Counted from the first letter of the stretch, positions 25,592 through 34,055 are shown. The stretch is DNA of 64,000 nucleotides from Streptomyces coffeae (GCF_016741875.1 NZ_JAERRF010000003.1:186001-250000), one strand, 5' to 3'. Translations and numbers: made by a program. The notes: generated by a model not told the origin, from the letters alone.

Positions 25592-27538
25592 TTGCGCTTC
25601 TCCCTGCTGGGCCCCGTGACGGTGACCACCGGCCCCCCGGCAGCGGCCGTCGAGCTACCGCTGGGGGCGGCCAAACGGCGCAGTGTGCTCGCCATGCTGC
25701 TGCTGCGGCCCAACTCGACCGTCTCCGTGGATCAGTTGACCGCCAGCCTGTGGGAGGACGAGCCGCCCGCCCACGCCAAGACCGTCATCCAGGGCCATGT
25801 CTCCCGGCTGCGCGCGGTCCTCGCCGAGCACGGCGCCGGTGACCTGGGCGTCGAACTCGCCACCCACGGCTCCGCCTATCTGCTGCGGCTGCCCGACGGA
25901 ATGGTCGACGCCCAGCGCTTCGACCATCTGGTCTCCAGCGCCCAGCCCGAGGCCGCCCCGGCCGACGCCGTCCAGCTGCTGAGCCAGGCGCTCGGGCTGT
26001 GGCACGGCCCGGCGCTGACGGGGACGGTGGCCAGCCCGCCGTTCGCGGCCGCGGCTCACGCCCTGGAGGAACGACGGCTGACCGCCGTGGAGGCACTGGC
26101 ACGCGCGTACGGAGCGCTCGGCGAACACGACAGGGCCGCGGGTGTGCTGCACCCCGCCGCCCTCGCCCAGCCGCTGCGCGAAGGGCTGATCGCGGATCTG
26201 ATGCTGGCGCTGTACCGCACCGGGCGGCAGTCCGACGCGATCGCCTGGTTCCACCGCACCCGGGAGCTGCTCGCCGACGATCTGGGCGTCGACCCGGGGG
26301 AGCGGCTGACCGGCGCGTACCAGGAGATCCTGCGGGCCGGGCCGGGGGCGGACGCGGGACGCGGCGGCACCGACGGCGCGAGCCACCCCGGGGTCCAGCC
26401 GGTGCCCGCCACCCCGGCGCACCCCGTCGCCGCCCCCGCCCCCGCCGCGGCCACCGGAGCGCCGGTGCCCGAGCTGCTCCCCCGGCCCCCGGCCGGGTTC
26501 CTCGGGCGGACCGCGGAGCTGGCGGAGCTGACCCGGCTGACGCTGCCCGCCGAACCGGACCGCGGCTACGGCGGCGCCCCCGGCGGCTTCCCGTCCGAGG
26601 GCGGCATCACGCTCGTCAGCGGACCCGCCGGGGTCGGCAAGACGGGCCTCGCGGTGCACTGGGGTCACGCCTACGCGGGCGCCTTCCCCGACGGACGGCT
26701 CTTCGCGGATCTGCGCGGCTTCAGCGGCGGTGAGGAGGCGGCGCCGCTGGAGGTGCTGCGCGAGTTCCTGTTCACCATGGGCACCCCGGCCGAGCAGATA
26801 CCGTCCTCGCCCCAGGCGGCCTCCGCGCTCTACCGCTCGCTGGTCGCCCGCCGGCGGCTGCTGGTGGTGCTGGACAACGCGAGCAGCTCCGCCCAAGTGC
26901 GGCCGCTGCTGCCCGGCGGCCCGCACTGCGCCACGCTGGTCACCAGCCGCAGCAGGCTCGACGGGCTGATCGCCACCGATGCCGCCCGTCCGCTGCGGCT
27001 GCACGCGCTCGGCCCCGAGGACAGCATCTCGCTGCTCGGCACGCTGCTCGGCCCGGAGCGGGTCGCCGAGGACCCCGCCGCCGCACGGGAGTTGGTTGCG
27101 CTGTGCGACGGACTGCCGCTGGCGCTGCGCGCCGCCTCCGCCCAGCTGATGGCCCGGCCCCGCTGGCGGCTGGCCCGGCTGGCCACCGCCCTGCGCGACG
27201 AGCGGCGCAGGCTCGCCCTGCTGTCGGCGGAGGACGCCGGGGTGGCCGCCGCGCTGCGCAACTCGGTGGCCCGGCTCTCCGCGGACGACGCCGCGCTGCT
27301 GCGCACCCTGGGCACCGGCTTCGCCCGGGAGGTCAACACGGCGGAGGCGGCGGCGCTGTCCGGGGCGGACCCGGAGCTGATCCAGGACGCCCTGGACCGG
27401 CTCGCCGAGATGCATCTGCTGGACGAGGAGGCCACCAATCGCTACGTGATGAGCGATCTGGTGAAGCTCTTCGCCCAGGGCGACGGCAGCGCGGACGGGA
27501 CCGCGGGCGGGCCCACCGGCGGTGGCCAACCCCACTGA
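25592..27538 (+). CDS. SARP-type regulator with NB-ARC ATPase domain (AfsR-like, no TPR tail)
   Basis: 648 residues. It has an OmpR-type winged HTH (about 1-95, VSVDQLTASLWEDEPPAHA, VIQGHVSRLRAVLAEHG) and a BTAD domain (100-250, ALARAYGALGEHDRAAGVL). A Pro/Ala linker and an NB-ARC ATPase follow (305-600) with P-loop GPAGVGKTG and RLLVVLDN. AfsR proteins carry an extra TPR region of about 300 residues, which is missing here. The TTG at 25592 starts one base after the aminopeptidase stop (TGAgTTG), with GGAGGG just upstream. Such proteins activate secondary-metabolite or developmental genes. A direct-repeat site at 27601 just downstream could be its target. Confidence 0.88.
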   Translation: MRFSLLGPVTVTTGPPAAAVELPLGAAKRRSVLAMLLLRPNSTVSVDQLTASLWEDEPPAHAKTVIQGHVSRLRAVLAEHGAGDLGVELATHGSAYLLRLPDGMVDAQRFDHLVSSAQPEAAPADAVQLLSQALGLWHGPALTGTVASPPFAAAAHALEERRLTAVEALARAYGALGEHDRAAGVLHPAALAQPLREGLIADLMLALYRTGRQSDAIAWFHRTRELLADDLGVDPGERLTGAYQEILRAGPGADAGRGGTDGASHPGVQPVPATPAHPVAAPAPAAATGAPVPELLPRPPAGFLGRTAELAELTRLTLPAEPDRGYGGAPGGFPSEGGITLVSGPAGVGKTGLAVHWGHAYAGAFPDGRLFADLRGFSGGEEAAPLEVLREFLFTMGTPAEQIPSSPQAASALYRSLVARRRLLVVLDNASSSAQVRPLLPGGPHCATLVTSRSRLDGLIATDAARPLRLHALGPEDSISLLGTLLGPERVAEDPAAARELVALCDGLPLALRAASAQLMARPRWRLARLATALRDERRRLALLSAEDAGVAAALRNSVARLSADDAALLRTLGTGFAREVNTAEAAALSGADPELIQDALDRLAEMHLLDEEATNRYVMSDLVKLFAQGDGSADGTAGGPTGGGQPH

Positions 27539-27600
27539 GGGAACGGCGCGTTCGCCCGGGGCGTTGGCGGGATGACACCGGGAGGGGACGTCAGCCGGGG

Positions 27601-27618
27601 GCGTTAGTGAGACGTTAG
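27601..27618 (+). promoter_or_regulatory. heptamer direct repeats, candidate SARP/OmpR-type site
   Basis: GCGTTAG (27601-27607) and ACGTTAG (27612-27618) are spaced 11 bp apart, the period typical of SARP and other winged-HTH operators. They lie 95 bp upstream of the DUF4232 lipoprotein start. An inverted repeat GTCTTG...CAAGAC follows at 27664-27685. Confidence 0.4.
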
Positions 27619-27712
27619 CGGTGCGGCAGCGGTACAGCAGCCGTACGCCAGCGGGGCCGGACAGTCTTGAGACGTACCGCAAGACGACCACATCCCACTG
27701 GGGGGAACCACC

Positions 27713-28426
27713 ATGTCGATCACCGCCACCAACGCCCGCACCATCCGCACCGCCGTCGCCAGCGTGACCCTCATGGCCGCCGCTCTCACCCTGGCCGCCT
27801 GCAACAACGACGACGCGGAGGGGGTCAAGCGGTCCGGCTCCGCGGAGAGTTCGGCCGCCGCCACCCCGGGCTCCGACTCCAAGGGCGGCGGCAAGCAGGA
27901 CACGAACGCGGGAGGCGGCGCCGACGCCGGTGCCCAGGGCGGCGCCCAGGCAGGCGGTGACGGGAAGGCCCCCGGCAGCGGCAAGAGCGGCGGCACGACG
28001 GGCGGCTCCGGCTCCAAGATCGGCACCTGTGACCCGAGCAAGCTGTCGATGAGCGTCACCAAGGCTCCCCGGCCGGTCAACCACCTGTTGCTCCAGGCCA
28101 CCAACAAGTCCGGTGTCACCTGCAACCTCCCGGAGGCCCCCGCGCTGCGGTTCGACGACGGGCAGGCGGCCACCCCGATCGCCGAGGAGACCAAGCCGCA
28201 GGCCGTCGTCAGCCTCGCGCCCGGCGAGAGCGGCTACGCGGGCATCCTCACGTCCAGCGCCGACGGCTCGGGCACGAACGGCACCAAGGTCACCAAGCTG
28301 GAGGTGTACCTCAAGGGCTCCGACGCCGCCACCTCCGTCCCGCTGCCCGGCGGCTCGGTGTACCTCGACGACAACGCGCAGGTCAGCTACTGGCAGAGCG
28401 ACAGCTCCGACGCGCTCAACTGGTGA
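27713..28426 (+). CDS. DUF4232 lipoprotein
   Basis: 237 residues. It has a lipoprotein signal (VASVTLMAAALTLAAC, Cys at about 30) and a Gly/Ser/Ala/Lys-rich flexible spacer (40-100). A DUF4232 domain follows with CDPSKLSMSVTKAPRPVNHL, LLQATNKSGVTCNLPEAPAL and LEVYLKG, whose two cysteines probably form a disulphide. DUF4232 domains are exported in actinobacteria and have no known activity. GGGGGGAA lies just before the ATG. Confidence 0.85.
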   Translation: MSITATNARTIRTAVASVTLMAAALTLAACNNDDAEGVKRSGSAESSAAATPGSDSKGGGKQDTNAGGGADAGAQGGAQAGGDGKAPGSGKSGGTTGGSGSKIGTCDPSKLSMSVTKAPRPVNHLLLQATNKSGVTCNLPEAPALRFDDGQAATPIAEETKPQAVVSLAPGESGYAGILTSSADGSGTNGTKVTKLEVYLKGSDAATSVPLPGGSVYLDDNAQVSYWQSDSSDALNW

Positions 28427-28482
28427 CACCCGCCACCTGAACATCCCCGGCAGCCGACTCCCCTGCGGCTGCGCGACGACCG

Positions 28483-28511
28483 ACGGCCCCCGACTCCCCC
28501 GCGGGGGCCGT
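28483..28511 (+). terminator. hairpin terminator after the DUF4232 gene
   Basis: ACGGCCCCCG pairs perfectly with CGGGGGCCGT around a 9-base loop, 57 bp after the stop codon. Confidence 0.8.
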
Positions 28512-28601
28512 CCCGTCATGTCCCGCCCCACCGCCGTCGCTGTCCCGCCTCTGGCCGTCCGGCGGCATGTCCCAGCAGGTCACAGCGGTGGGCGGGGACG
28601 A

Positions 28602-28619
28602 GACGTCCCATGGGACGTC
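28602..28619. promoter_or_regulatory. 18-bp perfect palindrome, candidate operator
   Basis: GACGTCCCATGGGACGTC is its own reverse complement. It lies 125 bp upstream of the lipoprotein start at 28744, where a response-regulator dimer could bind. The GGGAC/GTCCC half-sites recall NarL/DevR-type operators, but no family match is certain. Confidence 0.5.
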
Positions 28620-28743
28620 AGCACCCCCGAAGTCCCCTTCGATGCGGTTGAGAGTGGATCCCGTCGCCGCGGCGGAACGCCCCGGCGGCTCAACCGACAG
28701 GCACCGGCGGACCGTCGGCGCCCATCGAAGGGGGGATTCCGAG

Positions 28744-29331
28744 ATGACGCACTCCACCGTGCAGGGTCCGCGACGGACCCTGCTGCGCAAGGTCCTTCCC
28801 ACGATCGTCGCGGCGAGCATCGGCGCCGCCGGGCTCGTCGGCTGCTCCGGCGGCAGCGACAGCGGCGGCCATGACGGCACGGCGGACAAGGCCGGAGCCG
28901 CGGCGGACACGGCCGCCGGAAAGAGCGCCCTCAGCCGTGACACCAAGGTCAAGGACAAGGATCCGGGCCTGAAGCTGAAGACCACCAGCGGTGAGTTCGG
29001 CACCAAGGCCGCGGCCGCCGCCGACTTCCCCACCTGGGGCACGCGTTGGGTGGTCCACCAGACCCCGGACACCCACTCGGCCTCGACCGGGATGATCAAC
29101 CAGCGCGCTGCGGGCCAGGACCGCATCGCCGCCGACTACCAGGTCGACACCGGGCACAAGGTGTGCGAGGACGGGGCCTGCTCGACCTACATGGCTCACC
29201 TCACCAAGCCGGTCAACGGCTTCCTGAGCGTGGTCGCGGTGGACATCTCGCAGGACTCGCTGCCCGACGTCCCGGTGCAGAACGGCGATCAGCCGCCGAA
29301 GCCCCCGCAGACCGGCGGCACCCGCTGCTAG
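28744..29331 (+). CDS. secreted lipoprotein of unknown function
   Basis: 195 residues. It has a signal peptide with lipobox (TIVAASIGAAGLVGC, Cys at about 32), followed by a charged Ser/Asp/Lys spacer. A small domain follows with WGTRWVVHQTPDTHSAS and two closely spaced cysteines, KVCEDGACSTYMAHL, plus a C-terminal Cys. I do not recognise the family. The ATG at 28744 is chosen because GGGGGGA lies ahead of it and the signal peptide begins there. A strong terminator follows at 29380. Confidence 0.75.
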   Translation: MTHSTVQGPRRTLLRKVLPTIVAASIGAAGLVGCSGGSDSGGHDGTADKAGAAADTAAGKSALSRDTKVKDKDPGLKLKTTSGEFGTKAAAAADFPTWGTRWVVHQTPDTHSASTGMINQRAAGQDRIAADYQVDTGHKVCEDGACSTYMAHLTKPVNGFLSVVAVDISQDSLPDVPVQNGDQPPKPPQTGGTRC

Positions 29332-29379
29332 GCCCTCCAGCGCGCCGCCACCTGGCTCACGGCCAACGGCGGCACCCGG

Positions 29380-29418
29380 GAGCGGCACGTCCACCGCAGG
29401 GGTGTGGACGTGCCGCTC
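29380..29418 (+). terminator. hairpin terminator
   Basis: GAGCGGCACGTCCAC pairs perfectly (15 bp) with GTGGACGTGCCGCTC around a 9-base loop. Confidence 0.85.
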
Positions 29419-29444
29419 GTCATGCTCATGATCCACATGCTCCA

Positions 29445-30326
29445 ATGGTGAGCGTGCCAGCGCATCCGCATCGCCCCGAGAACCCACGACGAAAGCCGCT
29501 CGCCCCGCTCCCCGGCCAACTCTCCGGCCCGGTGAGAGAATTCGTGACCGCACTGCGCCATATGCACGGCGAACTGGGACTGAGCCTGACGGAATTGGAG
29601 AGCAGGCTGCCCGCCAGCCGCTCTTCCCTCTCCCGCTATCTGCGCGGTCAGAGCCTGCCCGACGAACGGCTCCTGGTCCAATGGGGCAAGCTCTCCTTCA
29701 CCGCCGAGGACCGGCTGCCCGAACTGGTGGAACTGCTGCACCGGGCCAACGAGGCCGCCTCGGCGGAGGCAGCCGCCCCGGCCGATGAGACCGCATCGGC
29801 CGATATCGCCCCCGCGGCCGCCATGGCCGGCCGGCCGCCCCCGCCGGACGGGTCGTCCCGCCGACGGCTGCGGCTGGTCCTCGCCACGGTCGGCACCGTC
29901 GTGGTCATCGCCGGGGCCACGGTCACCACCCTCGCCCTGCGCTCGTCCGGCGACAACTCCTCCGGCGACAAGCCGTCCGCGGGCGCACCGGCCGCGTCCT
30001 CCGCGGCCCTGGGCAACGCCCGGATCACCGTCTACAACGCCGAGCGCGACTGCCGGACCAAACGCACCCGCTACTGCTCGCTGGGCCTGGCCGAGGATCC
30101 GTATCTGGCCTACCGCCCGTCGAACATCGTGGGCCGGGCCTGGCACGGCGATGTGCTGCGCGCCGACTGCCGGATCGCCAACGGGGTCACGGTCACCGAC
30201 GAGGCGGGCGGACACAGCAGCATGTGGTTCCGGGTCGGCCAGGGCGGCAAACGGGTCTGGGTCCCGGCCATCCGCATCCGCGCCGACCAGGTGCAGTACA
30301 CCAAGCTGCCCAACTGCCCCGACTGA
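29445..30326 (+). CDS. membrane-anchored XRE-type HTH protein with extracytoplasmic domain
   Basis: 293 residues. The HTH is near residues 25-75 (LSLTELESRLPASRSSLSRY, LRGQSLPDERLL), followed by an Ala/Glu linker. A single transmembrane segment is at about 145-168 (LRLVLATVGTVVVIAGATVT). An outer domain with three cysteines ends in an SH3-like WHGDVLRADCRIANG and GKRVWVPAIRIR. The topology, cytoplasmic HTH and outer sensor on one chain, resembles RodZ-like or ToxR-like proteins. No clear ribosome site precedes the ATG at 29445, so the start could be a little downstream (GTG 29448 or 29454). Function is not known. Confidence 0.75.
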   Translation: MVSVPAHPHRPENPRRKPLAPLPGQLSGPVREFVTALRHMHGELGLSLTELESRLPASRSSLSRYLRGQSLPDERLLVQWGKLSFTAEDRLPELVELLHRANEAASAEAAAPADETASADIAPAAAMAGRPPPPDGSSRRRLRLVLATVGTVVVIAGATVTTLALRSSGDNSSGDKPSAGAPAASSAALGNARITVYNAERDCRTKRTRYCSLGLAEDPYLAYRPSNIVGRAWHGDVLRADCRIANGVTVTDEAGGHSSMWFRVGQGGKRVWVPAIRIRADQVQYTKLPNCPD

Positions 30327-30363
30327 CCGGAGGGCCGTCAGGAGGGCTTGCCGGGCCGGCGCG

Positions 30364-32199
30364 TCAGGAGGGCTCGTCCATCCCGGCGAGCACCAGCGGC
30401 AGCCGTACCGCGCCGCCCTCGGCGACCCGGACCGGGACGCCCCAGTCCTGCTGGTGCACATGGCAGGCGGGGTACTCGTTCCGCGGGTCGTCGTCGCAGG
30501 ACGCGGCCATCGCCGAGACATGCAGCACGCCCTCGGTCACTCCGTCCGCCAGCACCAGATCCCGGCTCAGCTCGGTGCCCGCGCCGTCCCCTTCGGCCAG
30601 CAGGCCGGGTGGGGTGGCGGAGACCAGCAGCCGGGTGGAGGGGCCGTAGCGGGTGTCCAGCTTCTGCCCGGCGGGCGCCTGGAAGACCACGTCCAGCCGG
30701 AGCGTGCCCGGGGCGATCTCCGTGGCCGCGCGCTGGGTGCGGTGCGCCAGCGCCTCGACCCGTACGGCCTCCTCGGGCAGCCGCAGCCGGGTCAGCCGGT
30801 GCCGGGCCGACTCCACCACCACGATGTCCCGGTCCGCCAGCACCGCGCCGGACGGCTCGCGCAGATCGGTGGCGAGGGTGGTGACCTCACCGGTGGCCGG
30901 GTCGTAGCGGCGCAGCGCGTGGTTGTAGGTGTCGGCGATCGCGACCGAGCCGTCGGGCAGCGCGGTGACGCCCAGCGGGTGCTGGAGCAGGGCCTGTCCG
31001 GCGTCGCCGTCCCGGTGGCCGAAGTCGAAGAGTCCGGTGCCCACCGCCGTGCGGACCGCGAAGCCGTCGCCGTCCCGCTCGACCCAGCGGACCGCGGAGG
31101 TCTCGGAGTCGGCGATCCACAGCCGGTCCCCGGCCGCGGCCAGCCCGGAGGGCTGGGCGAACCACGCCTCCTCGGCGGGCCCGTCGACCAGGCCCTCGTT
31201 GGTGGTCCCGGCGGCGGCCCGGACCGTCCCGGCCTCCGGGTCGTACGTCCACAGCTGGTGGACACCGGCCATGGCGATCCACAGCCGGCCGGCGAACCAG
31301 GCCAGGTCCCACGGCGAGGACAGATCCACCTCGCGGGCGGGCCCCTCGGCGGGCGAGCCCTGCCACCACTGGCGGCCGGTCCCGGCGAGGGTGGTGGTCT
31401 CACCGGTGGCGGGGTCGAAGCGGCGCAGCGCGTGGTTGACGGTGTCGGCGACGGCGACCGAGCCGTCGGGCAGCGGCGCGAGTCCCTGCGGCTCGCTGAA
31501 CCGGGCCCGCTCCGGGGCGCCGTCGGCCAGCCCGCGCGTGCCGTCACCGATCCGGCGCACCACGGTCTCGCCGTCCGCGGCGAGCTCCACCAGCTGGTGC
31601 CGGGTGGTGTCGGAGACCAGGAAGGTGCCGCCGGGCAGCGACACGGCCTTGCCGGGGAAGCGCAGCTCGGTGGGGACCGGCTCGGGAGGTACGTAGGGCC
31701 CGTCGCCGCGGCGCAGCGTGCCCTTGGCGGAGTGTTCCGCCTCCAGCTCTCCCACCAGGGTCTCGATGGCATGGGCGTGCCCCTCGCCCGCGTGCTGGGC
31801 GACCACATAGCCCTCGGGGTCGATGACCACGAGGGTGGGCCAGGCGCGTACCGCGTACTGCTTCCAGGTGGCGAGCTCGGGGTCGTCGAGGACCGGGTGG
31901 TGCACTCCGTAGCGCTCGGCGGCGTCCACGACGGCCTGGTGGTCGGCCTCGTGGACGAACTTCGGCGAGTGCACCCCGACGATCACGACGGTGTCGCGGT
32001 GCTTCTCCTCCAGCTCGCGCAGCTCGTCCAGGACGTGCAGGCAGTTCACACAGCAGAACGTCCAGAAGTCCAGGATCACGATGCGCCCCCGCAGATCCGC
32101 GAGGGTGAGGTCGTTGCCTCCGGTGTTGAGCCAGCCGCCCTTGCCGGTCAGTTCGGGGGCGCGGACGCGTGCACGTGGAGCCATATCCCCATCAAACAT
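30364..32199 (-). CDS. thioredoxin-like / NHL-repeat protein
   Basis: 611 residues. The N-terminal thioredoxin fold (about 20-165) has the redox motif in FWTFCCVNCLHVLDEL (CxxC) and PTLVVIDPEGYVV. Then come NHL beta-propeller repeats (about 190-500: PQGLAPLPDGSVAVADTVNH, HPLGVTALPDGSVAIADTYN) and a C-terminal domain with CDDDPRNEYPACHVHQQDWG. It has no signal peptide. The start at 32199 is chosen because its ATG overlaps the stop of the upstream nitrilase gene (TGATG), with GGGGG ahead, implying coupled translation. The family is related to animal NHLRC2; the role is probably thiol-redox. Confidence 0.85.
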   Translation of the reverse strand: MFDGDMAPRARVRAPELTGKGGWLNTGGNDLTLADLRGRIVILDFWTFCCVNCLHVLDELRELEEKHRDTVVIVGVHSPKFVHEADHQAVVDAAERYGVHHPVLDDPELATWKQYAVRAWPTLVVIDPEGYVVAQHAGEGHAHAIETLVGELEAEHSAKGTLRRGDGPYVPPEPVPTELRFPGKAVSLPGGTFLVSDTTRHQLVELAADGETVVRRIGDGTRGLADGAPERARFSEPQGLAPLPDGSVAVADTVNHALRRFDPATGETTTLAGTGRQWWQGSPAEGPAREVDLSSPWDLAWFAGRLWIAMAGVHQLWTYDPEAGTVRAAAGTTNEGLVDGPAEEAWFAQPSGLAAAGDRLWIADSETSAVRWVERDGDGFAVRTAVGTGLFDFGHRDGDAGQALLQHPLGVTALPDGSVAIADTYNHALRRYDPATGEVTTLATDLREPSGAVLADRDIVVVESARHRLTRLRLPEEAVRVEALAHRTQRAATEIAPGTLRLDVVFQAPAGQKLDTRYGPSTRLLVSATPPGLLAEGDGAGTELSRDLVLADGVTEGVLHVSAMAASCDDDPRNEYPACHVHQQDWGVPVRVAEGGAVRLPLVLAGMDEPS

Positions 32200-33023
32200 C
32201 AGCCCCCGGCCGTGGCATTCCCCCGGGTTCGGGCGGCGGGCTCGGGCAGGCCCAGCATGCGGTCGCGGAGCACCGGGAGGTCGGTGCGGACCTGGGTGAC
32301 CCGGTCCAGGTCCAGCTCGACGGTGAGCACCTCCTCGGCGGTGCCCGCCTCGGCGAGCACCTCGCCCCACGGGTCCACGACGATGCTGTGCCCGGCCTGC
32401 TCCACCCCGGCGTGGGTGCCGGTGGAGCAGCAGCCCAGGACGTACGCCTGGCTCTCCACGGCACGGGCGCGGGCCAGCAGCCGCCAGTGCTCGCGGCGGC
32501 GGGCGGGCCATCCGGCCGGGATCACCAGCACCTTGGCCCCGGCCTCGGTCAGCAGCCGGAAGAGCTCGGGGAAGCGGAGGTCGTAGCAGATGGCGAGGCC
32601 CAGAGTGGCGTCCGGCGGACCGGTGGTGACGACCTCCTCGCCCGCGCCCATCATCACGGCCTCGCCCTCGTCGAAGCCGAAGCGGTGGATCTTGCGGTAG
32701 GAGCTCGCGAGGGCGCCGTCGGGGGAGAAGACCAGCGCGGTGTTGTAGAGGGTGCCGTCGGGGGCACGCTCGACGATGGAGCCCGCGTGGAGCCAGACCC
32801 CGGCGTCCCGGGCGGCGGCGGCCATGGCGCGGGCGGTGGGGCCGTCCAGCGGCTCGGCGCCGCTGACGAAGGAGTCGTAGGCGAATGCCCCGAGCGTCCA
32901 CAGTTCGGGCAGTACCACCAGATCGGAGCCGCTCTGGGTGCGGACGATGGCGGCGGCGCGGCCGCGGCGGCTTTCGGGGGACTCGTCCGGGTCTACATCG
33001 ATCTGGACCAAAGAGGCGCGCAC
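32199..33023 (-). CDS. carbon-nitrogen (nitrilase-superfamily) hydrolase
   Basis: 274 residues from the GTG at 33023 (MRASLVQIDVD, the usual start of homologues); a TTG at 33056 would add 11 residues. The catalytic triad is visible: Glu in LVVLPELW, Lys in SSYRKIHRFG and Cys in LAICYDLRFPEL. It is probably an omega-amidase or deaminated-glutathione amidase-type enzyme acting on small amides in the cytosol. It overlaps the thioredoxin/NHL gene by TGATG, which may tie it to thiol metabolism. It is divergent from the mycothiol-dependent enzyme gene. Confidence 0.85.
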   Translation of the reverse strand: MRASLVQIDVDPDESPESRRGRAAAIVRTQSGSDLVVLPELWTLGAFAYDSFVSGAEPLDGPTARAMAAAARDAGVWLHAGSIVERAPDGTLYNTALVFSPDGALASSYRKIHRFGFDEGEAVMMGAGEEVVTTGPPDATLGLAICYDLRFPELFRLLTEAGAKVLVIPAGWPARRREHWRLLARARAVESQAYVLGCCSTGTHAGVEQAGHSIVVDPWGEVLAEAGTAEEVLTVELDLDRVTQVRTDLPVLRDRMLGLPEPAARTRGNATAGG

Positions 33024-33163
33024 ACTACCACCGCTCTCAGCGTTGGAGACCGTCAACCGGGCCTACGATCGGACCCGAAACCACTGCCCTGGCGCTCATG
33101 GGCAGCGTAACTTGAAGCCACACACCAGCACCCAGCCCGCGCACCAACCGCCCGAGGGGTCCC

Positions 33164-33988
33164 GTGACCGTCCATCCCAGCCTTCAGACCTCCATCGACG
33201 CCTGGACCCATTCCATCGACGCTATATCGGAGTTGGTCAATCCGCTCGTCGAGAACGAATGGAACCGCCGTACCGAGTGCCCGGGATGGTCGGTGCGGGA
33301 CGTCGTCTCGCATGTGATCGGAATCGAGTGCGAGATGCTCGGCGATCCCCGCCCCATCCACACGCTGCCGCGCGACCTGTTCCACGTCACCAACGAGTTG
33401 TCGCGGTACATGGAGGTCCAGGTCGATGTCCGGCGCTGCCACACGGCACCCGAGATGACCTCCGAGCTGGAGTACACCGTCATCCGGCGGTCCCGTCAGC
33501 TGCGGAACGAGAAGCGGTCGCCGGACACCGTGGTGCGCGTCCCCGGCGGCATCGAGATGTCCCTCGAAGCCGCCCTGGCACGGCGGGCGTTCGACGTCTG
33601 GGTGCATGAGCAGGATCTGCGCCGGGCGCTGAACAAGCCCGGCAATCTGGACTCCCCGGGCGCCCTCATCGCCCGCGACACCCTGCTGTCGGCGCTGCCG
33701 AAGGTGGTCGCCAAGGACGCGGGCGCGGCGCCCCATTCGGCGGTGGTCTTCGATGTGCACGGCCCGCTGGAGTTCATGCGGACCGTCCGGGTGGACGCGG
33801 ACGGCAAGGGCACCATCGACGGCAGCGTCTCGCTCGGCCCGACCGTGACGCTCACCCTGGACTGGGAGACCTATCTGCGGCTGGCCTGCGGGCGGGTGCG
33901 GCCCGAGGCGGTCGGCGAGCGGCTGAAGGTCGAGGGCGACCAGCAGCTGGCCGAGGCGATCCTCGACCACTTCGCCGTCACACCGTAA
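33164..33988 (+). CDS. maleylpyruvate isomerase-family mycothiol-dependent enzyme
   Basis: 274 residues. A DinB-like four-helix bundle carries the mycothiol-dependent maleylpyruvate isomerase signatures NRRTECPGWSVRDVVSHVIG and RRAFDVWVHEQDLRRAL. A C-terminal domain follows (LDWETYLRLACGRVRPEAVG). Members use mycothiol for thiol transfer or isomerisation. The start is a GTG. The 3' end (AVTP stop) is the first copy of a four-copy tandem repeat that continues into the intergenic region. Confidence 0.85.
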   Translation: MTVHPSLQTSIDAWTHSIDAISELVNPLVENEWNRRTECPGWSVRDVVSHVIGIECEMLGDPRPIHTLPRDLFHVTNELSRYMEVQVDVRRCHTAPEMTSELEYTVIRRSRQLRNEKRSPDTVVRVPGGIEMSLEAALARRAFDVWVHEQDLRRALNKPGNLDSPGALIARDTLLSALPKVVAKDAGAAPHSAVVFDVHGPLEFMRTVRVDADGKGTIDGSVSLGPTVTLTLDWETYLRLACGRVRPEAVGERLKVEGDQQLAEAILDHFAVTP

Positions 33989-34043
33989 GGAGCCGTCACA
34001 CCGTAACCGTCACGCCGTACACAACCGTCACGCCGTACACAGC
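33974..34043 (+). repeat. short tandem repeats across a stop codon
   Basis: Four copies of CCGTCAC(A/G)CCGTA at 33975, 33994, 34008 and 34026; the first encodes the last residues and stop of the preceding gene. Spacing varies (14-19 bp). Confidence 0.8.
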
Positions 34044-34055
34044 GGACGGCGGGGT

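Larger units (their letters stand above)
28427..28743. other. intergenic region between the two lipoprotein genes
   Basis: 317 bp without a gene. It holds the terminator at 28483-28511, the 18-bp palindrome at 28602-28619 and the leader of the second lipoprotein. I see no small ORF with a ribosome site. Confidence 0.7.

Noticed and set aside
24142..25713. A 523-codon open frame on the minus strand
   Set aside because: It lies wholly antisense to the M18 aminopeptidase with clear catalytic motifs; its own product is compositionally biased and has no recognisable domain.
25655..28531. A 958-codon open frame on the minus strand
   Set aside because: It runs antisense through the SARP gene and the DUF4232 lipoprotein; such long shadows are normal at this G+C content.
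32200..32901. N-terminal extension of the thioredoxin/NHL protein
   Set aside because: The frame is open upstream, but it is the shadow of the nitrilase gene; the TGATG overlap and ribosome site place the start at 32199.
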